Shown here piece by piece: positions 36,212 through 44,973 of a stretch of 64,000 nucleotides of DNA. The stretch spans positions 1 through 64,000 of the forward strand of contig JBBQED010000016.1 of the NCBI GenBank assembly GCA_038320345.1, read 5' to 3'. The DNA is from JBBQED01 sp038320345 (GTDB taxonomy: Bacteria > Bacteroidota > Bacteroidia > AKYH767-A > OLB10). The notes below the pieces were generated by a model. The model did not search any database. It had not been told where the DNA came from and worked only from the letters and a program-made list of their open reading frames with translations. A program made the position numbers and the translations under genes. Each line of letters starts with the position of its first letter. The first letter of the stretch is position 1.

Positions 36212-36356
36212 GCTACAAAGATACGGCTCTCAGCTGTGCTATTTTTAAAAATATACAAGGAAGGTGAATTTCCTTTTTGATGATGATTGAAGTTTACTGT
36301 CCTCTAAAAATCAGGTGGTTACCTCCACATCAGAACTACTTTCCAGCTGAACTCAC

Positions 36357-36364
36357 TACCTTCG
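36357..36364 (+). promoter_or_regulatory. Possible -7 element of the amidohydrolase gene
   Basis: TACCTTCG is a near-match to TAnnTTTG (T to C at position 7); the same variant precedes leuS (44941-44948). It ends 18 bases before the ATG at 36383. Confidence 0.35.
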
Positions 36365-36382
36365 CAAGGAAACAAAAATAGA

Positions 36383-37558
36383 GTGATGATTTATTCCGCC
36401 AGCCTTATTTGTCCGATATCCATTCCACCCATTGTTAACGGATGGATAGAAACGGATTCTGAAGGAACCATCATTTCTGTGAATGATAGTCCAGCGCCCG
36501 ACAATGCTATCATGCTACAAGGAATTCTAATTCCCGGTTTTGTAAATACACATTGTCACTTAGAACTATCTCACTTACGGGGACGCATATCCGAAAATAC
36601 TGGAATGACCGAATTTATCCGGACTCTCCTCGCTCAAAGATTTACCATTCCTATGGAAGAACAATTTGCAGCGATGCAATATGCGGAAGATGAAATGTTG
36701 AAAAATGGAATTGTTGCGGTAGGTGATATTTCTAATTTCGATTCATCGCTTCAGATCAAGAATAACAACCGCTTGTATTATCACACTTTTGTAGAGGTGC
36801 TTGGATTAAATCCTGAACATGCAGAAAATATAATTGAAAAAGCAATTACCTTAAAAGAACAATTTTCTGCTGTTGCCAATCATACGTCGAGTATCGTTCC
36901 ACATGCTCCCTATTCAGTTTCGACTCCATTATTAGAACTCATTAATAGTTTAGGAACTGGAGATCCTGTGAGTATGCACATGGAAGAAAGCGAGGATGAA
37001 GATCAGTTTTGCCGAAAAAAAAATGGACCGCTTGCTGCATTTTACCAAGAGATGGGAATTAATTTTGAGAGCTTTCCAGCAGAGGAAGATAAATCACCGA
37101 TTGAACAAATTCTTCCCGAATTAGATCAATGCGATCAACTCATGATGGTGCACAATACGCTGCTTACAAGTGAAGAGATGCAATGGGCAGAAAACAAAAA
37201 TCAAAATCTTACCTGGTGTTTATGTCCTTCAGCAAATCAGTATATCACCAATACCTTACCCGACTTTTACCTTTTTAATTCTACCACTCATAAAGTTACA
37301 ATTGGTACTGATAGTCTCGCATCAAATCATCATTTGTCTATCCTCGATGAACTATATCTCATTCAGCAAACAGCTCCGATGATTCCTTTTGAAAATTTAT
37401 TGCGTTGGGCAACAATTAACGGTGCTGTATTTTTAAAAATAGATCATCAATTTGGCAGTTTGGAAATTGGTAAAAAACCAGGATTAGTTTTGTTAGAAAA
37501 TATTGAAACAGATAATCCAGTGATCAGGAATGATACATCAGTTCGTAAAATCAATTAA
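36383..37558 (+). CDS. Metal-dependent amidohydrolase (aminodeoxyfutalosine/SAH deaminase-like)
   Basis: A 391-residue member of the TIM-barrel amidohydrolase superfamily. The metal-binding HxH is His57-Cys58-His59 (GFVNTHCHLELSHLRG), followed by the barrel histidine in IVPHAPYSVS, the HMEES motif, a further histidine in MMVHNTLL and the metal-ligand aspartate in TIGTDSLASN. These fit the cytosine-deaminase-like branch that deaminates S-adenosylhomocysteine, methylthioadenosine or aminodeoxyfutalosine. A role in menaquinone synthesis through the futalosine path (MqnX-like) is possible; no mqn gene is adjacent, so the substrate is unproven. Confidence 0.85.
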   Translation: MMIYSASLICPISIPPIVNGWIETDSEGTIISVNDSPAPDNAIMLQGILIPGFVNTHCHLELSHLRGRISENTGMTEFIRTLLAQRFTIPMEEQFAAMQYAEDEMLKNGIVAVGDISNFDSSLQIKNNNRLYYHTFVEVLGLNPEHAENIIEKAITLKEQFSAVANHTSSIVPHAPYSVSTPLLELINSLGTGDPVSMHMEESEDEDQFCRKKNGPLAAFYQEMGINFESFPAEEDKSPIEQILPELDQCDQLMMVHNTLLTSEEMQWAENKNQNLTWCLCPSANQYITNTLPDFYLFNSTTHKVTIGTDSLASNHHLSILDELYLIQQTAPMIPFENLLRWATINGAVFLKIDHQFGSLEIGKKPGLVLLENIETDNPVIRNDTSVRKIN

Positions 37559-37804
37559 AGAAATTTTAGCGCTAATCGTTTACCGTACAAACAATTTAAA
37601 GGCTCTGCTAGCTTGATAAAAAGGGGCAATTAAAATTGAAATTTTTTCAGGAATCAATTAGTTGAAGAATGCTGTTAGCTTAATAAGACATTCATAAACT
37701 AACACAATAAAAACTCACTTAGTTATTATAACAAATTGAAAAATAACAAGGTTGAGTTCTTTCAATAAAAATTTTAGATCGCAAGCGAACTCTATACACT
37801 TTAA

Positions 37805-38368
37805 TTACCAGTCATCTTTCTTTTGTGCTGCTACCATCCTCATACCTTTGTCGAGATCTTTTAAAATTTCGTGGCATTGCTCATCAACTTGTTGGAGGTA
37901 AAAATCATATTCCGGCTTATAATAGGAATTGGTTTTATCCATCCATTTTTCAGCTGGATAATAGGAGGTTTGTTTCCAGTTGATTTCGGTTAAGGTATAT
38001 TTATACTTTCCCTCTTTAAACTGTAGGGTAAGCGTATATTGTACTAATCCAGCATCTGAAGCTACCCCTTTTTTATCTGCGGGGTTACTGATTTTAAAAC
38101 GAGCCTTACACACGATCTTTCCACCAACAGAATCTTTCTCACGAATTACATCGGTCGGATTTTTATAATATGTTCCTGCCCATGAAATCGCCTTCTGATA
38201 TAATTGTCCTGCAGTTTGACCAGCAATTTCCTGAGCTTTGGAATAGGTGATCAACTTACTCACATCATCCAATGGAAGTACAGGTGTTGGCTTTTGTTGC
38301 TGAGCGGAAAGGTTCAGAATTCCAGCAAGAGAAAATAAAAAAGAAAAAATAATAGTTTTAGTTGACAT
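37805..38368 (-). CDS. DUF4468 (TBP-like fold) secreted protein
   Basis: A 187-residue protein with a signal peptide (about 1-22, ending SAQQQ). The DUF4468 domain is recognisable by YSKAQEIAGQTAGQLYQKAISWAGTYYKNPTDVIREKDS (about 42-80) and VQYTLTLQFKEGKYKYTLTEINW (about 108-130). The family is nearly limited to Bacteroidota and has no known function; it is expected in the periplasm. It is 25 bases downstream of the D,D-carboxypeptidase gene on the same strand and probably shares its transcript. Confidence 0.87.
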   Translation of the reverse strand: MSTKTIIFSFLFSLAGILNLSAQQQKPTPVLPLDDVSKLITYSKAQEIAGQTAGQLYQKAISWAGTYYKNPTDVIREKDSVGGKIVCKARFKISNPADKKGVASDAGLVQYTLTLQFKEGKYKYTLTEINWKQTSYYPAEKWMDKTNSYYKPEYDFYLQQVDEQCHEILKDLDKGMRMVAAQKKDDW

Positions 38369-38392
38369 GGTGGTTTAAGATTGAATTGATGC

Positions 38393-40039
38393 TCAACCGC
38401 CTTTCACTGGAATCTTGATACGCGCTCCTTTTTTCAGCAAGCGACCATTGCTGATATTATTCACACGCTTGATTTGATCAATATTTGCCGAGTAACGCTG
38501 AGCGATATTCCACAATGTATCTCCTTGCTGCACTACATGATAAATATAAGTAGGCTTCGGATTTACTGTGGCTTTGATAGGTGCTATTGCTTTGATCTGC
38601 TGACGAGGTTGATATTCTTTAGTTGGCGTTGCAGCAACATTTACTTTTCCGCTATCGGAATCAAATGAAACATGCTCACTAGCAACCAACGTTTCGCATT
38701 CTTTATTGATTGGCTCATCAGGCTGATTGTCGGCATACGACTCATCAGGATCTACTGCCAGCTTTACAGGAATACGTTTTTTGACTGTAGCATAAACAAA
38801 TAATTTCTGTCCCGCGTGAATATTTGTAGAACGCAAATTATTCCATTTTTTTAGATCGCTCAATGCAACATCATTACGATCCGCAATTTTACTGAGGTTG
38901 TCACCACTTCTAACCGTGATCGGTTTTTTAATTTTAGTAGTTACCGTTTTATAAGTTACTGCATAGGATTCATCAGAAGTATCTTTAGTGTGACGTGGTT
39001 CGAGGCGTGGTTGAATTCTCGCCAGACCTCTATTCACACTATCCATATATTGTTTATAGATCGTTACGTCAGGAGAAGTTTCTCCCAAGCGACCAAGTTT
39101 AATGGCTTCATAATACGTATTCATCATAGAAGCCACAATACCATTTCTCACCCAAGGACTCCTACATCCATACACGATACTAATTAAACGATGATCACCA
39201 CGTAAGGCAGTTGCTGATAAACAAAATCCTGCTGCTTTAGTGTATCCCGTTTTGAAACCTTGAACATCATCGGTATAAGTAATTACTAGTCCGTTATGGT
39301 TACGGTAAGTACTATTAGACTTCCCATTACTCACTGTTGCATAAGGAATATTGGTGATCTGCATGAGATCGGGATGCTTCAGTAACTCCATTGATAAAAT
39401 CAGCATATCCCGTGGCGATGCACTGTTATCCAGTTCCCTCATGATTGCCGGAAGTCCGGAAGGGTTACTGTAAATAGTTTTCGTCATTCCCAGATCTTGG
39501 GCTTTTTGATTCATTCTGTGAATGAAGGTCTCGAGATCGCCTGAACAATGCTTTGCAATCCAAACAGTACTTTCATTATGTGAAGCCACCATCGCCATTT
39601 TCAGAAGATCTTCCAGCGAATATTCTTCCTTGGTACAATAAGTAGTATAACGTCGACGGCTAACCTTTTTTCTGAAGGAGCGAGAAACAATTACATGATC
39701 ATCTTTACAAACAGCACCGGACTCAATATCTTCGATAGCGAGCAATCCCACCATCATCTTCGTCATGGATGCAATAGGATAGGCGTAATCTAGATCTTTC
39801 TGCCAAACAATTGCATTTCTGTCGACATCATACAACAGGCCTGCACGCACTTGGTTCTCATCAGAAACTAAACCTGGAATCGTATCAAATTTAAGCTGAG
39901 CAGGTACAAAACGAAATAAAGAATCATCAACGCCAGCTTTTGCAACTCCTGTAAATACAAAAATGCACAATATTGCCAGTAGGTAAAATGCACTTCTGCA
40001 AGAATTGCTTTTCGGGAAATACAGTGTGTAGAACTTCAT
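38393..40039 (-). CDS. D-alanyl-D-alanine carboxypeptidase (S11) with two LysM domains
   Basis: A 548-residue low-molecular-weight penicillin-binding protein. After a signal sequence (about 17-35), the serine-peptidase domain has all three motifs: SMTK (Ser91, Lys94), SHN (153-155) and KTG (263-265). Two LysM modules lie at about 372-415 (TVRSGDNLSKIADRNDV) and 500-545 (HVVQQGDTLWNIAQRYS), joined by a low-complexity linker. It trims the terminal D-Ala of peptidoglycan stem peptides and so limits cross-linking. The LysM tail on an S11 enzyme anchors it to peptidoglycan and is an uncommon but known arrangement in this phylum. Confidence 0.94.
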   Translation of the reverse strand: MKFYTLYFPKSNSCRSAFYLLAILCIFVFTGVAKAGVDDSLFRFVPAQLKFDTIPGLVSDENQVRAGLLYDVDRNAIVWQKDLDYAYPIASMTKMMVGLLAIEDIESGAVCKDDHVIVSRSFRKKVSRRRYTTYCTKEEYSLEDLLKMAMVASHNESTVWIAKHCSGDLETFIHRMNQKAQDLGMTKTIYSNPSGLPAIMRELDNSASPRDMLILSMELLKHPDLMQITNIPYATVSNGKSNSTYRNHNGLVITYTDDVQGFKTGYTKAAGFCLSATALRGDHRLISIVYGCRSPWVRNGIVASMMNTYYEAIKLGRLGETSPDVTIYKQYMDSVNRGLARIQPRLEPRHTKDTSDESYAVTYKTVTTKIKKPITVRSGDNLSKIADRNDVALSDLKKWNNLRSTNIHAGQKLFVYATVKKRIPVKLAVDPDESYADNQPDEPINKECETLVASEHVSFDSDSGKVNVAATPTKEYQPRQQIKAIAPIKATVNPKPTYIYHVVQQGDTLWNIAQRYSANIDQIKRVNNISNGRLLKKGARIKIPVKGG

Positions 40040-40243
40040 TGTTTACAATGATAGGTTTTCGAGTTACATGGATATGCAGTACAATGATCTGAGTTTAAAC
40101 AGATGTATGTTGATATTATTGTACGCTAAAGGCTACCTCAAGGTTTCAACGCCTGCATATTCATTGAGCCTGAGGTAAATTTACGAAAAATCAGAGTAAA
40201 AAGAAGCCAAAAATCAGTCAATCTGACAATCTGTTCACGATTT

Positions 40244-40906
40244 CTACATTTTTGTGAGGAAAGCTTCCGCAAGAATAAGATCAGAAGGAACCGTGATTTT
40301 GATATTCTGTTCTTCTCCTTCTACCAAATGAATCTGATATCCGGCAGCTTCATAAAGAGAAGCTTCATCGGTGAATCGTGCAAAATCAGAAATCGAAAAA
40401 ATTTCTTTCAAGATTCCAGTATTAAAAATTTGTGGGGTCTGCACAATACGATAACGTTCACGGGGTACCGTCTTACTATTGTTTTCTGCTACCTCTCTTA
40501 AAGTGTCTTTAACAAGGACTACCGGTACTGCATTTCCGAACTCAGAAGCCTCGGTAAAAAGTTTCTCAATCAATGCTGCAGTGACTAATGGTCTTACTGC
40601 ATCGTGAATCGCAACTAAACCGGATGCTTCCAGATCTCTAATGCCATTCCATACCGATTCTGCGCGAGTACTTCCTCCAGCAATCAGCGTATGCGGCATT
40701 GTAAAATGATATTGGTTGCAGATCTCCTTCCAATAATCCAGATAATCCTGATTCATCACCAAGATACACTCTACATCGGGCTGGTGAAACCGGGAAAGCG
40801 TATGCATCAAAACAGGCATTCCTGAGAGGGGTAAAAACTGTTTGGGCAGGGAACCCTTCATACGGATACCCTGCCCACCAGCAACAATTACTGCATAACG
40901 CTTCAT
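40244..40906 (-). CDS. ispD: 2-C-methyl-D-erythritol 4-phosphate cytidylyltransferase
   Basis: A 220-residue nucleotidyltransferase of the non-mevalonate isoprenoid pathway: it forms 4-diphosphocytidyl-2-C-methyl-D-erythritol from CTP and MEP. The N-terminal VAGGQGIRMKGSLPKQFLPL holds the nucleotide-binding glycine-rich loop, and AIHDAVRPLV and VPRERYRIVQTPQIF are family motifs. Its ATG overlaps the queA stop codon by one base (TAATG), so translation is coupled. Last gene of the ftsX-DUF3098-uppP-truB-queA-ispD group. Confidence 0.97.
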   Translation of the reverse strand: MKRYAVIVAGGQGIRMKGSLPKQFLPLSGMPVLMHTLSRFHQPDVECILVMNQDYLDYWKEICNQYHFTMPHTLIAGGSTRAESVWNGIRDLEASGLVAIHDAVRPLVTAALIEKLFTEASEFGNAVPVVLVKDTLREVAENNSKTVPRERYRIVQTPQIFNTGILKEIFSISDFARFTDEASLYEAAGYQIHLVEGEEQNIKITVPSDLILAEAFLTKM

Positions 40907-41958
40907 TAGTCGAGAATCAGCATGGCATCTCCATAACTGTAAAAACGATACTTTTCTTTTTGAGCGATTTTATAAGCTTCTGAAATCAGATCATATCCAC
41001 CAAATGCAGTTGTCATCATTAATAATGTAGACTCTGGCATATGAAAATTGGTGATCATCATATTAGCAATACTGAAATCATATGGAGGGAAAATAAATTT
41101 ATTCGTCCACCCTTCGTTCGGCTTCAATTCACCCATTGTACTAACTGATGATTCGATAGCACGCATGGAAGTTGTTCCCACTGCACAAATATTTTTCTTA
41201 GCAGCCTTGGCCTTATTCACGATATTCACCGCTTCTTGCCCAATTGCAAATTGCTCAGAATCCATTTTATGTTTGGTGAGATCTTCTACTTCTACCGGAC
41301 GGAAAGTACCTAGCCCGACATGCAGCGTAACTTCAGCAAGATTCACCCCCTTTAGCTCTAATCTTTTAAGCAATTCGCGACTGAAATGCAATCCTGCAGT
41401 AGGAGCAGCAACAGCACCTTCAGTACGTGCATAAACCGTTTGATAACGTTCCTTATCTGCTGGTTCTGTTTTACGCTTAATGTATTTAGGCAATGGTGTT
41501 TGACCAAGTTGCTCAATTACATTTCTGAATTCAGCTGATGTACCATCGAAAAGAAAACGTAAGGTACGTCCACGTGATGTTGTGTTATCGATTACCTCAG
41601 CAACCAACATATCATCATCCCCAAAATACAGCTTGTTACCAATTCTGATTTTACGAGCAGGATCTACGAGCACATCCCAAAGTTTACTTTCTGCATTTAA
41701 TTCGCGCAGCAAGAAAACCTCAATCTTAGCACCGGTTTTTTCTTTGTTCCCATATAATCGTGCAGGGAAAACTTTGGTATTGTTCAACACCAATACATCA
41801 CCATCATTAAAGTACTCGATAATGTCTTTAAATATTTTGTGCTCAATTTTACCTGTCTTTCTGTGCACAATCATCAACCTCGACTCATCCCTATTGGCTG
41901 TAGGGTGGTTCGCTAATAGCTTTTCATTAATAGGAAACTTGAACTGGGATAACTTCAT
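40906..41958 (-). CDS. queA: tRNA preQ1(34) S-adenosylmethionine ribosyltransferase-isomerase
   Basis: A 350-residue enzyme that transfers the ribosyl part of SAM to preQ1 at tRNA position 34, making epoxyqueuosine. Family motifs include MKLSQFKFPINEKLLANHP at the start, VLVDPARKIRIGNKLYF, YQTVYARTEGAVAAPTAGLHFS, VTLHVGLGTFRPV and the final YRFYSYGDAMLI. The length is normal. It is separated from truB by 246 bases, so it may have its own promoter, and it is coupled to ispD. Confidence 0.98.
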   Translation of the reverse strand: MKLSQFKFPINEKLLANHPTANRDESRLMIVHRKTGKIEHKIFKDIIEYFNDGDVLVLNNTKVFPARLYGNKEKTGAKIEVFLLRELNAESKLWDVLVDPARKIRIGNKLYFGDDDMLVAEVIDNTTSRGRTLRFLFDGTSAEFRNVIEQLGQTPLPKYIKRKTEPADKERYQTVYARTEGAVAAPTAGLHFSRELLKRLELKGVNLAEVTLHVGLGTFRPVEVEDLTKHKMDSEQFAIGQEAVNIVNKAKAAKKNICAVGTTSMRAIESSVSTMGELKPNEGWTNKFIFPPYDFSIANMMITNFHMPESTLLMMTTAFGGYDLISEAYKIAQKEKYRFYSYGDAMLILD

Positions 41959-42204
41959 CGCTTACGGGCTTTTTGTTTGAAGTTCAATAGGTTAGAATTG
42001 TTTTGGACGAGCAGAAACTAACTGTTTTGAAGTTATGGTTATAATAATGTAAGATTTCCGTTAAAACGGGATGCAAAGATACGCTTTAAATAGAGGCGAA
42101 ACCCAACTTTAAGGGTATAAATAGCTGATAATCAGTCAATAAAAACTTTATTTGGAGGTATCTTTCTGGTTAGCAGTGATTTAACACAAAAAATTAAATC
42201 AATT

Positions 42205-42882
42205 TCACTCTGTAGTTCTAGGTATTGGTTCCATTAATTCAATATCCTGGGCATCTGTAAGTTTATACTCACCAATTCGTGTTCTGACTAAAGCAGTAAG
42301 ATGTCCGCCTACTCCTAATTCCAGTCCGAGATCGCGGGCAATGGAGCGGATATAGGTTCCTTTACTGCACACAATTCGAAAATCAACTTCTGGAAGTGCA
42401 ATTCGCGTGAGTTCAAATTCTTTAATCGTAATTTGCTTCGCCTTCAACGCTGTAGTGGTATCACCGCTCCGTGCTAAAGTATAAGCGCGTTTACCATCAA
42501 CCTTCACCGCTGAATGCATGGGCGGAACTTGATCAATTGTTCCTATAAATTTTAGCGTGGCCTGACTCACCATTTCATGTGTGATTGCAGAAATATCAAA
42601 CTGATGATCTACTGCTGTTTCAAGATCAAAAGAAGGAGTACTGGCTCCGATGTAAAAAGTACCGGTGTATTCTTTTTCAGCCGCTTGAATCTGATCTATT
42701 GTTTTTGTTTTTCTGCCGGTACAAACTACGAGCAATCCTGTAGCGAGTGGATCTAACGTTCCCGCATGTCCGACTTTTTTAACATTCAATAAACGCTTAA
42801 GTTTTCTCACCACATCGAAGGAAGTCCAGCGATAAGGTTTATTAATGAGGATGACCATTCCCTCATCGGGGATCTGATTCAT
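42205..42882 (-). CDS. truB: tRNA pseudouridine(55) synthase
   Basis: A 225-residue pseudouridine synthase of the TruB family that makes psi55 in the T loop of tRNAs. The catalytic aspartate is Asp44 in VGHAGTLDPLATGLL; other marks are NKPYRWTSFDVV, YTGTFYIGASTPSFD, PPMHSAVKVDGKRAY and CSKGTYIRSIARDLG. It is short at the C-terminus (no PUA domain), as is usual in this phylum. It starts 4 bases after the uppP stop. Confidence 0.97.
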   Translation of the reverse strand: MNQIPDEGMVILINKPYRWTSFDVVRKLKRLLNVKKVGHAGTLDPLATGLLVVCTGRKTKTIDQIQAAEKEYTGTFYIGASTPSFDLETAVDHQFDISAITHEMVSQATLKFIGTIDQVPPMHSAVKVDGKRAYTLARSGDTTTALKAKQITIKEFELTRIALPEVDFRIVCSKGTYIRSIARDLGLELGVGGHLTALVRTRIGEYKLTDAQDIELMEPIPRTTE

Positions 42883-42886
42883 CTGA

Positions 42887-43681
42887 TTAATTTACGTTTA
42901 AATCGACACCCATTACTACCAATACAATAATCACAATTCCGACAATAATTCTGTAATATCCAAAGACACGGAAACCATGAGTTTTAAGTATGGAGATAAA
43001 AGATTTGATGGCAAACATCGCAACAATAAAAGCGAGAATATTTCCAATCAGAAGCATGTTCACTTGATCACCGGTGAGACCAACTCCTGTTTTACTAAAC
43101 TTATATAATTTGTAAACAGTAGCAGCGAACATGGTAGGTACTGCTAAAAAAAAAGAGAATTCGGCAGCTGTTTTACGATTCAATTTTTGCGCTAAGCCTC
43201 CAATAATAGTAGCTGCTGAACGCGATACTCCGGGCACCATTGCGATACATTGAAACAATCCTATTTTAAATGCTTTTGCATAGGTTACTTCTTCAGCATC
43301 AGGGCCATCATTTTCTTTCAGCAACTGATCGATAAACAACAGTAAAACTCCACCGGCAAGCAGCATAAATCCAACTACCAATACATTTCCTAAAAGCGAA
43401 TCAATAAAATCATCGAGCAATTTTCCCAGCACTGCTGCAGGTATAAAAGCAACGATTAATTTCTTGTAGAAATCTATACTTTGAAAGAATCTCTTGTAGT
43501 ATAAAACGATTACTGAAATGATTGCACCGAACTGAATAGAAACGGTAAATGTTTTAGTAAAGGCATCTTCAGAAATTCCCATTAAGGAAGAGGCAATAAT
43601 CATATGTCCGGTGGATGATACCGGCAAAAATTCTGTCAAGCCTTCAACGATGGCCAGGATTACTGCTTCAATGACATTCAT
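42887..43681 (-). CDS. uppP: Undecaprenyl-diphosphatase
   Basis: A 264-residue inner-membrane enzyme (BacA type) that recycles undecaprenyl diphosphate for peptidoglycan and polysaccharide export. The two active-site motifs are EGLTEFLPVSSTGHM (about 13-27) and MVPGVSRSAATIIGG (about 158-172). Eight or so membrane helices are visible. It sits between DUF3098 and truB, 9 and 4 bases from each, within one operon. Confidence 0.97.
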   Translation of the reverse strand: MNVIEAVILAIVEGLTEFLPVSSTGHMIIASSLMGISEDAFTKTFTVSIQFGAIISVIVLYYKRFFQSIDFYKKLIVAFIPAAVLGKLLDDFIDSLLGNVLVVGFMLLAGGVLLLFIDQLLKENDGPDAEEVTYAKAFKIGLFQCIAMVPGVSRSAATIIGGLAQKLNRKTAAEFSFFLAVPTMFAATVYKLYKFSKTGVGLTGDQVNMLLIGNILAFIVAMFAIKSFISILKTHGFRVFGYYRIIVGIVIIVLVVMGVDLNVN

Positions 43682-43690
43682 TGCTAAATT

Positions 43691-43981
43691 TTAATCTGCC
43701 TTTTTTACGATCGCATAAACGCCCACACAATATCCAATTAATACGACAATTGGTGCGAGTGTGATCCGTTGAAAATCGAAAATTTTATCACTGAAAACAT
43801 TAGGGTCTGTTGATTTACCACCCGACATCAAGATATATCCGATCACCACAAGTACAACACTTATGATTAACAGAACATAATTTTCTTTACCAAAAGCGAA
43901 GGCTGCAGTATCGATAGGTTGTTCTTTTCCGGGAGCAGATTTTGCGGTACCGGTAGTTTTGGAAGGCATTGTTTTAGCCAT
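43691..43981 (-). CDS. DUF3098 small membrane protein
   Basis: A 96-residue protein with a polar N-terminal 25 residues and two membrane helices (about 31-50 and 72-92); AFAFGKENYVLLIISVVLVVIGYILMSGG is the family signature. It always stands between ftsX and uppP in Bacteroidota as far as I remember, here 4 and 9 bases apart, and probably works with cell-envelope assembly or division. Function unknown. Confidence 0.9.
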   Translation of the reverse strand: MAKTMPSKTTGTAKSAPGKEQPIDTAAFAFGKENYVLLIISVVLVVIGYILMSGGKSTDPNVFSDKIFDFQRITLAPIVVLIGYCVGVYAIVKKAD

Positions 43982-43985
43982 GATT

Positions 43986-44858
43986 TTAATAGAGATCTTC
44001 TGTGCGGTAACGAAGGTATTTATTCACCGCAAACCAGGTACATATTAATGAGAGGAAGATACCAATGATAAGAACGGATCCTGCTACTATTCCCATCAGG
44101 CGATAATCCTGGATGAGGTTGAGTTCCGGTATTTTTTCAAGTGCGAAATAAAGTAATCCAGCAAGTAAACCTAAGGAAACTAATCCTCCGATAATCCCAT
44201 TCCAGATGCTGAGCATCAGGAATGGCTTTCTGATAAACCCTTTCGTTGCACCAACTAACAGCATGCTTTTTATCAGCATTCGCTTAGCATATAAGGCAAT
44301 CCGAATGGTATTATTAATCAACGCTACTGAAACCACAATCAACAATCCGCTGAATGCCAGCAAGATCCATGTAATTGCTCTCAAGTTTCGGTTAATACTC
44401 TCCACCAATGACGCTTGATACTGCACTTCTTTAACCGCTGGATTTGTCCTTACGGAACTGATAAAACTCTGAATAGTAGCATTATCGGCGAAATCCGCCT
44501 TCAAACGTACATCAATTGAAGGGAAGAGCGGGTTGTAGCCTAAAAAATTCACGAAATCTTCTCCTAGATCTCTTTTTAATCCTTCTGCAGCTTCCTCTTT
44601 GGAAACCACTCTAGCGCTTAAGATATAATTTGCTGTACTTACTCGGTTATACAACTCGTTGATTTCTAAACTATCAGCCTCGGGCTTCAGTAAAATGGAA
44701 ATCTCAATATTCTCCTTTACATAATTAGAAAGCTTATGAGCATGGAGCAATAAAACGCCTAAAACGCCTAGCAGAAACAACACCAGTGAGATGCTAACCA
44801 CCGTGGATAACCTCGATGATCGCTGGGATTTACGCACTAGTTTTTTCTCTTCGGCCAT
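43986..44858 (-). CDS. ftsX: Cell division protein FtsX
   Basis: A 290-residue permease-type protein: a basic N-terminus, a first helix (about 22-45), an extracellular domain (about 50-170), then three helices (about 172-192, 220-242, 258-280). With the FtsE ATPase it controls peptidoglycan hydrolases at the septum. ftsE is not next to it, which is usual in this phylum. First gene of the ftsX-DUF3098-uppP-truB-queA-ispD group and divergent from leuS. Confidence 0.94.
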   Translation of the reverse strand: MAEEKKLVRKSQRSSRLSTVVSISLVLFLLGVLGVLLLHAHKLSNYVKENIEISILLKPEADSLEINELYNRVSTANYILSARVVSKEEAAEGLKRDLGEDFVNFLGYNPLFPSIDVRLKADFADNATIQSFISSVRTNPAVKEVQYQASLVESINRNLRAITWILLAFSGLLIVVSVALINNTIRIALYAKRMLIKSMLLVGATKGFIRKPFLMLSIWNGIIGGLVSLGLLAGLLYFALEKIPELNLIQDYRLMGIVAGSVLIIGIFLSLICTWFAVNKYLRYRTEDLY

Positions 44859-44940
44859 TGTTTTCTAATGATCGACAAAAGTATAAAAATTCAGTCCCTT
44901 TGGATTGAATGATTAACAATGATTCAGGGGCAGTTTTTGC

Positions 44941-44948
44941 TACCTTCG
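44941..44948 (+). promoter_or_regulatory. Possible -7 element of leuS
   Basis: TACCTTCG, a near-match to TAnnTTTG, ends 25 bases before the leuS ATG. A purine-rich AAAGGAG (44961-44967), Shine-Dalgarno-like, stands 6 bases before the ATG, which is unusual for this phylum. Confidence 0.4.
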
Positions 44949-44973
44949 TATCCCTCAATTTGAAAGGAGTACT

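Noticed and set aside
37605..37686. Direct repeat CTGCTAGCTTGATAA / CTGTTAGCTTAATAA, 67 bases apart
   Set aside because: Two mismatches in 15 bases, AT-rich, not linked to a gene; no more than a weak coincidence.
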